DNA of 64,000 bases from Metridium senile (taxonomy: Eukaryota > Cnidaria > Anthozoa > Actiniaria > Metridiidae). The DNA lies in NCBI GenBank assembly GCA_949775045.1, contig OX459110.1, positions 3,997,229-4,061,228 of the forward strand. Direction: 5' to 3'. Under the pieces are notes generated by a model. That model was not told where the DNA came from. It saw only the letters and a list, made by a program, of their open reading frames with translations, and did no database searches. The translations under genes were made by a program, and so were the position numbers. Positions 63,701 through 64,000 of the stretch are shown in pieces; position 1 is the first letter of the stretch, and each line of letters opens with the position of its first letter.

Positions 63701-64000
63701 CTGCGTCAATGATAATCCAAGATGGCCGCTGAGGTGAGATCGCTGCGAGACGTGTATTAATTGGACAACCCTCGTACTGCTTTGACTAATTCACCAACAA
63801 CCAACAACCAGAACTGGAAGAACTTATATCTAAAGATGGTTTATTAAACCATTGCAAAAACATTTGGAAATTACATTTGGAGCATATTTCTGAAATTTGC
63901 CCCAATACAATACACATGTTAATTATTATTAATTGATATTTCCAGGTGTTTCAGTGTTTGTCTCATATGCTTCAACTTATGGTCAAATACACAACAAACG
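60772..64000 (+). CDS. UTP20: UTP20, small-subunit processome component (5' part; continues beyond the window)
   Basis: A very large HEAT-repeat protein (about 2,700-2,800 aa in animals) of the nucleolar SSU processome, needed for 18S rRNA maturation. Three exons are visible: 60772-61280, 62624-62933 and 63946-64000 (cut by the window end), GT-AG and in phase, 291 codons so far. ATG 60772 (MKKAKDKNPFKFQGFSERI) was chosen as the first ATG, aligning with the family start. Diagnostic stretches are LDFVVQLARDLQCDFYPHF, YLFKFLWKYMVKDM, IRQFAAESFAFLIRKVKD and LLFETVKGVRQQFHS. It shares its promoter with cGAS-like paralog B. Confidence 0.95.
61281..62623. other. UTP20 intron 1
   Basis: Contains scattered TCCGGAC/GTCCGG motifs: CAAATCCGGACAGTG at 61560, GTGTCCGGCTTTGCAC at 62346, CCGTCCGGAATTGC at 62543. 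These suggest an old inverted element of about 1 kb (roughly 61550-62570). No transposase is visible. Confidence 0.45.
62934..63945. other. UTP20 intron 2
   Basis: Contains several CTCCTTGAAAACTCCTTAGA-type direct repeats (63315-63345, 63395-63420, 63558-63590). No exon recognised. Confidence 0.55.

Overview
The window is intron-rich, AT-rich animal nuclear DNA. Every splice junction I could place is GT-AG. It holds conserved metazoan genes (RACK1, COPA, UTP20) among dense small DNA transposons, LINE ends, a Penelope remnant, an IS3EU-like transposon and many micro- and minisatellites. Together with a chondroitinase-type PL8 gene and tandem cGAS-like genes, this suggests a marine invertebrate. 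A cnidarian is plausible, but the sequence read by eye does not settle it.

Layout. 2-2440 (+): the 3' part of a polysaccharide lyase family 8 gene in one uninterrupted reading frame. 2441-6559: repeats and a tRNA-Ser(GCT). 6560-13989 (-): complete RACK1, six coding exons, 315 aa. 14671-42122 (+): complete COPA (coatomer alpha subunit), 37 coding exons that add up exactly to 1226 codons plus stop. It is head-to-head with RACK1 across about 0.7 kb. Its introns hold two retroelement fragments on the plus strand, one LINE on the minus strand, at least eight MITE families, and several copied pieces of COPA's own exons. 42123-44399: repeats. 44400-47136 (-) and 55396-60525 (-): two paralogous two-exon genes. 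In each, a short exon encoding a membrane hairpin joins in phase 0 to an exon encoding a cGAS/Mab-21-type nucleotidyltransferase. Between them lie two transposons with 6-bp target duplications and TAT...ATA ends (47498-50106 and 50385-53822). 60772-64000 (+): the first three exons of UTP20, head-to-head with the second cGAS-like gene.

How it fits together. RACK1 (ribosomal scaffold), UTP20 (small-subunit processome) and COPA (COPI vesicle coat) are constitutive housekeeping genes. The cGAS-like pair looks like innate immune machinery that grew by tandem duplication. The copied unit carried the divergent promoter and the first codons of UTP20, which remain as a relic at 47413-47429. The most interesting items are the predicted membrane-anchored cGAS-like proteins, that duplication scar, the IS3EU-like element whose arms are long inverted minisatellite arrays, and the repeated copying of host exon and promoter fragments into introns.
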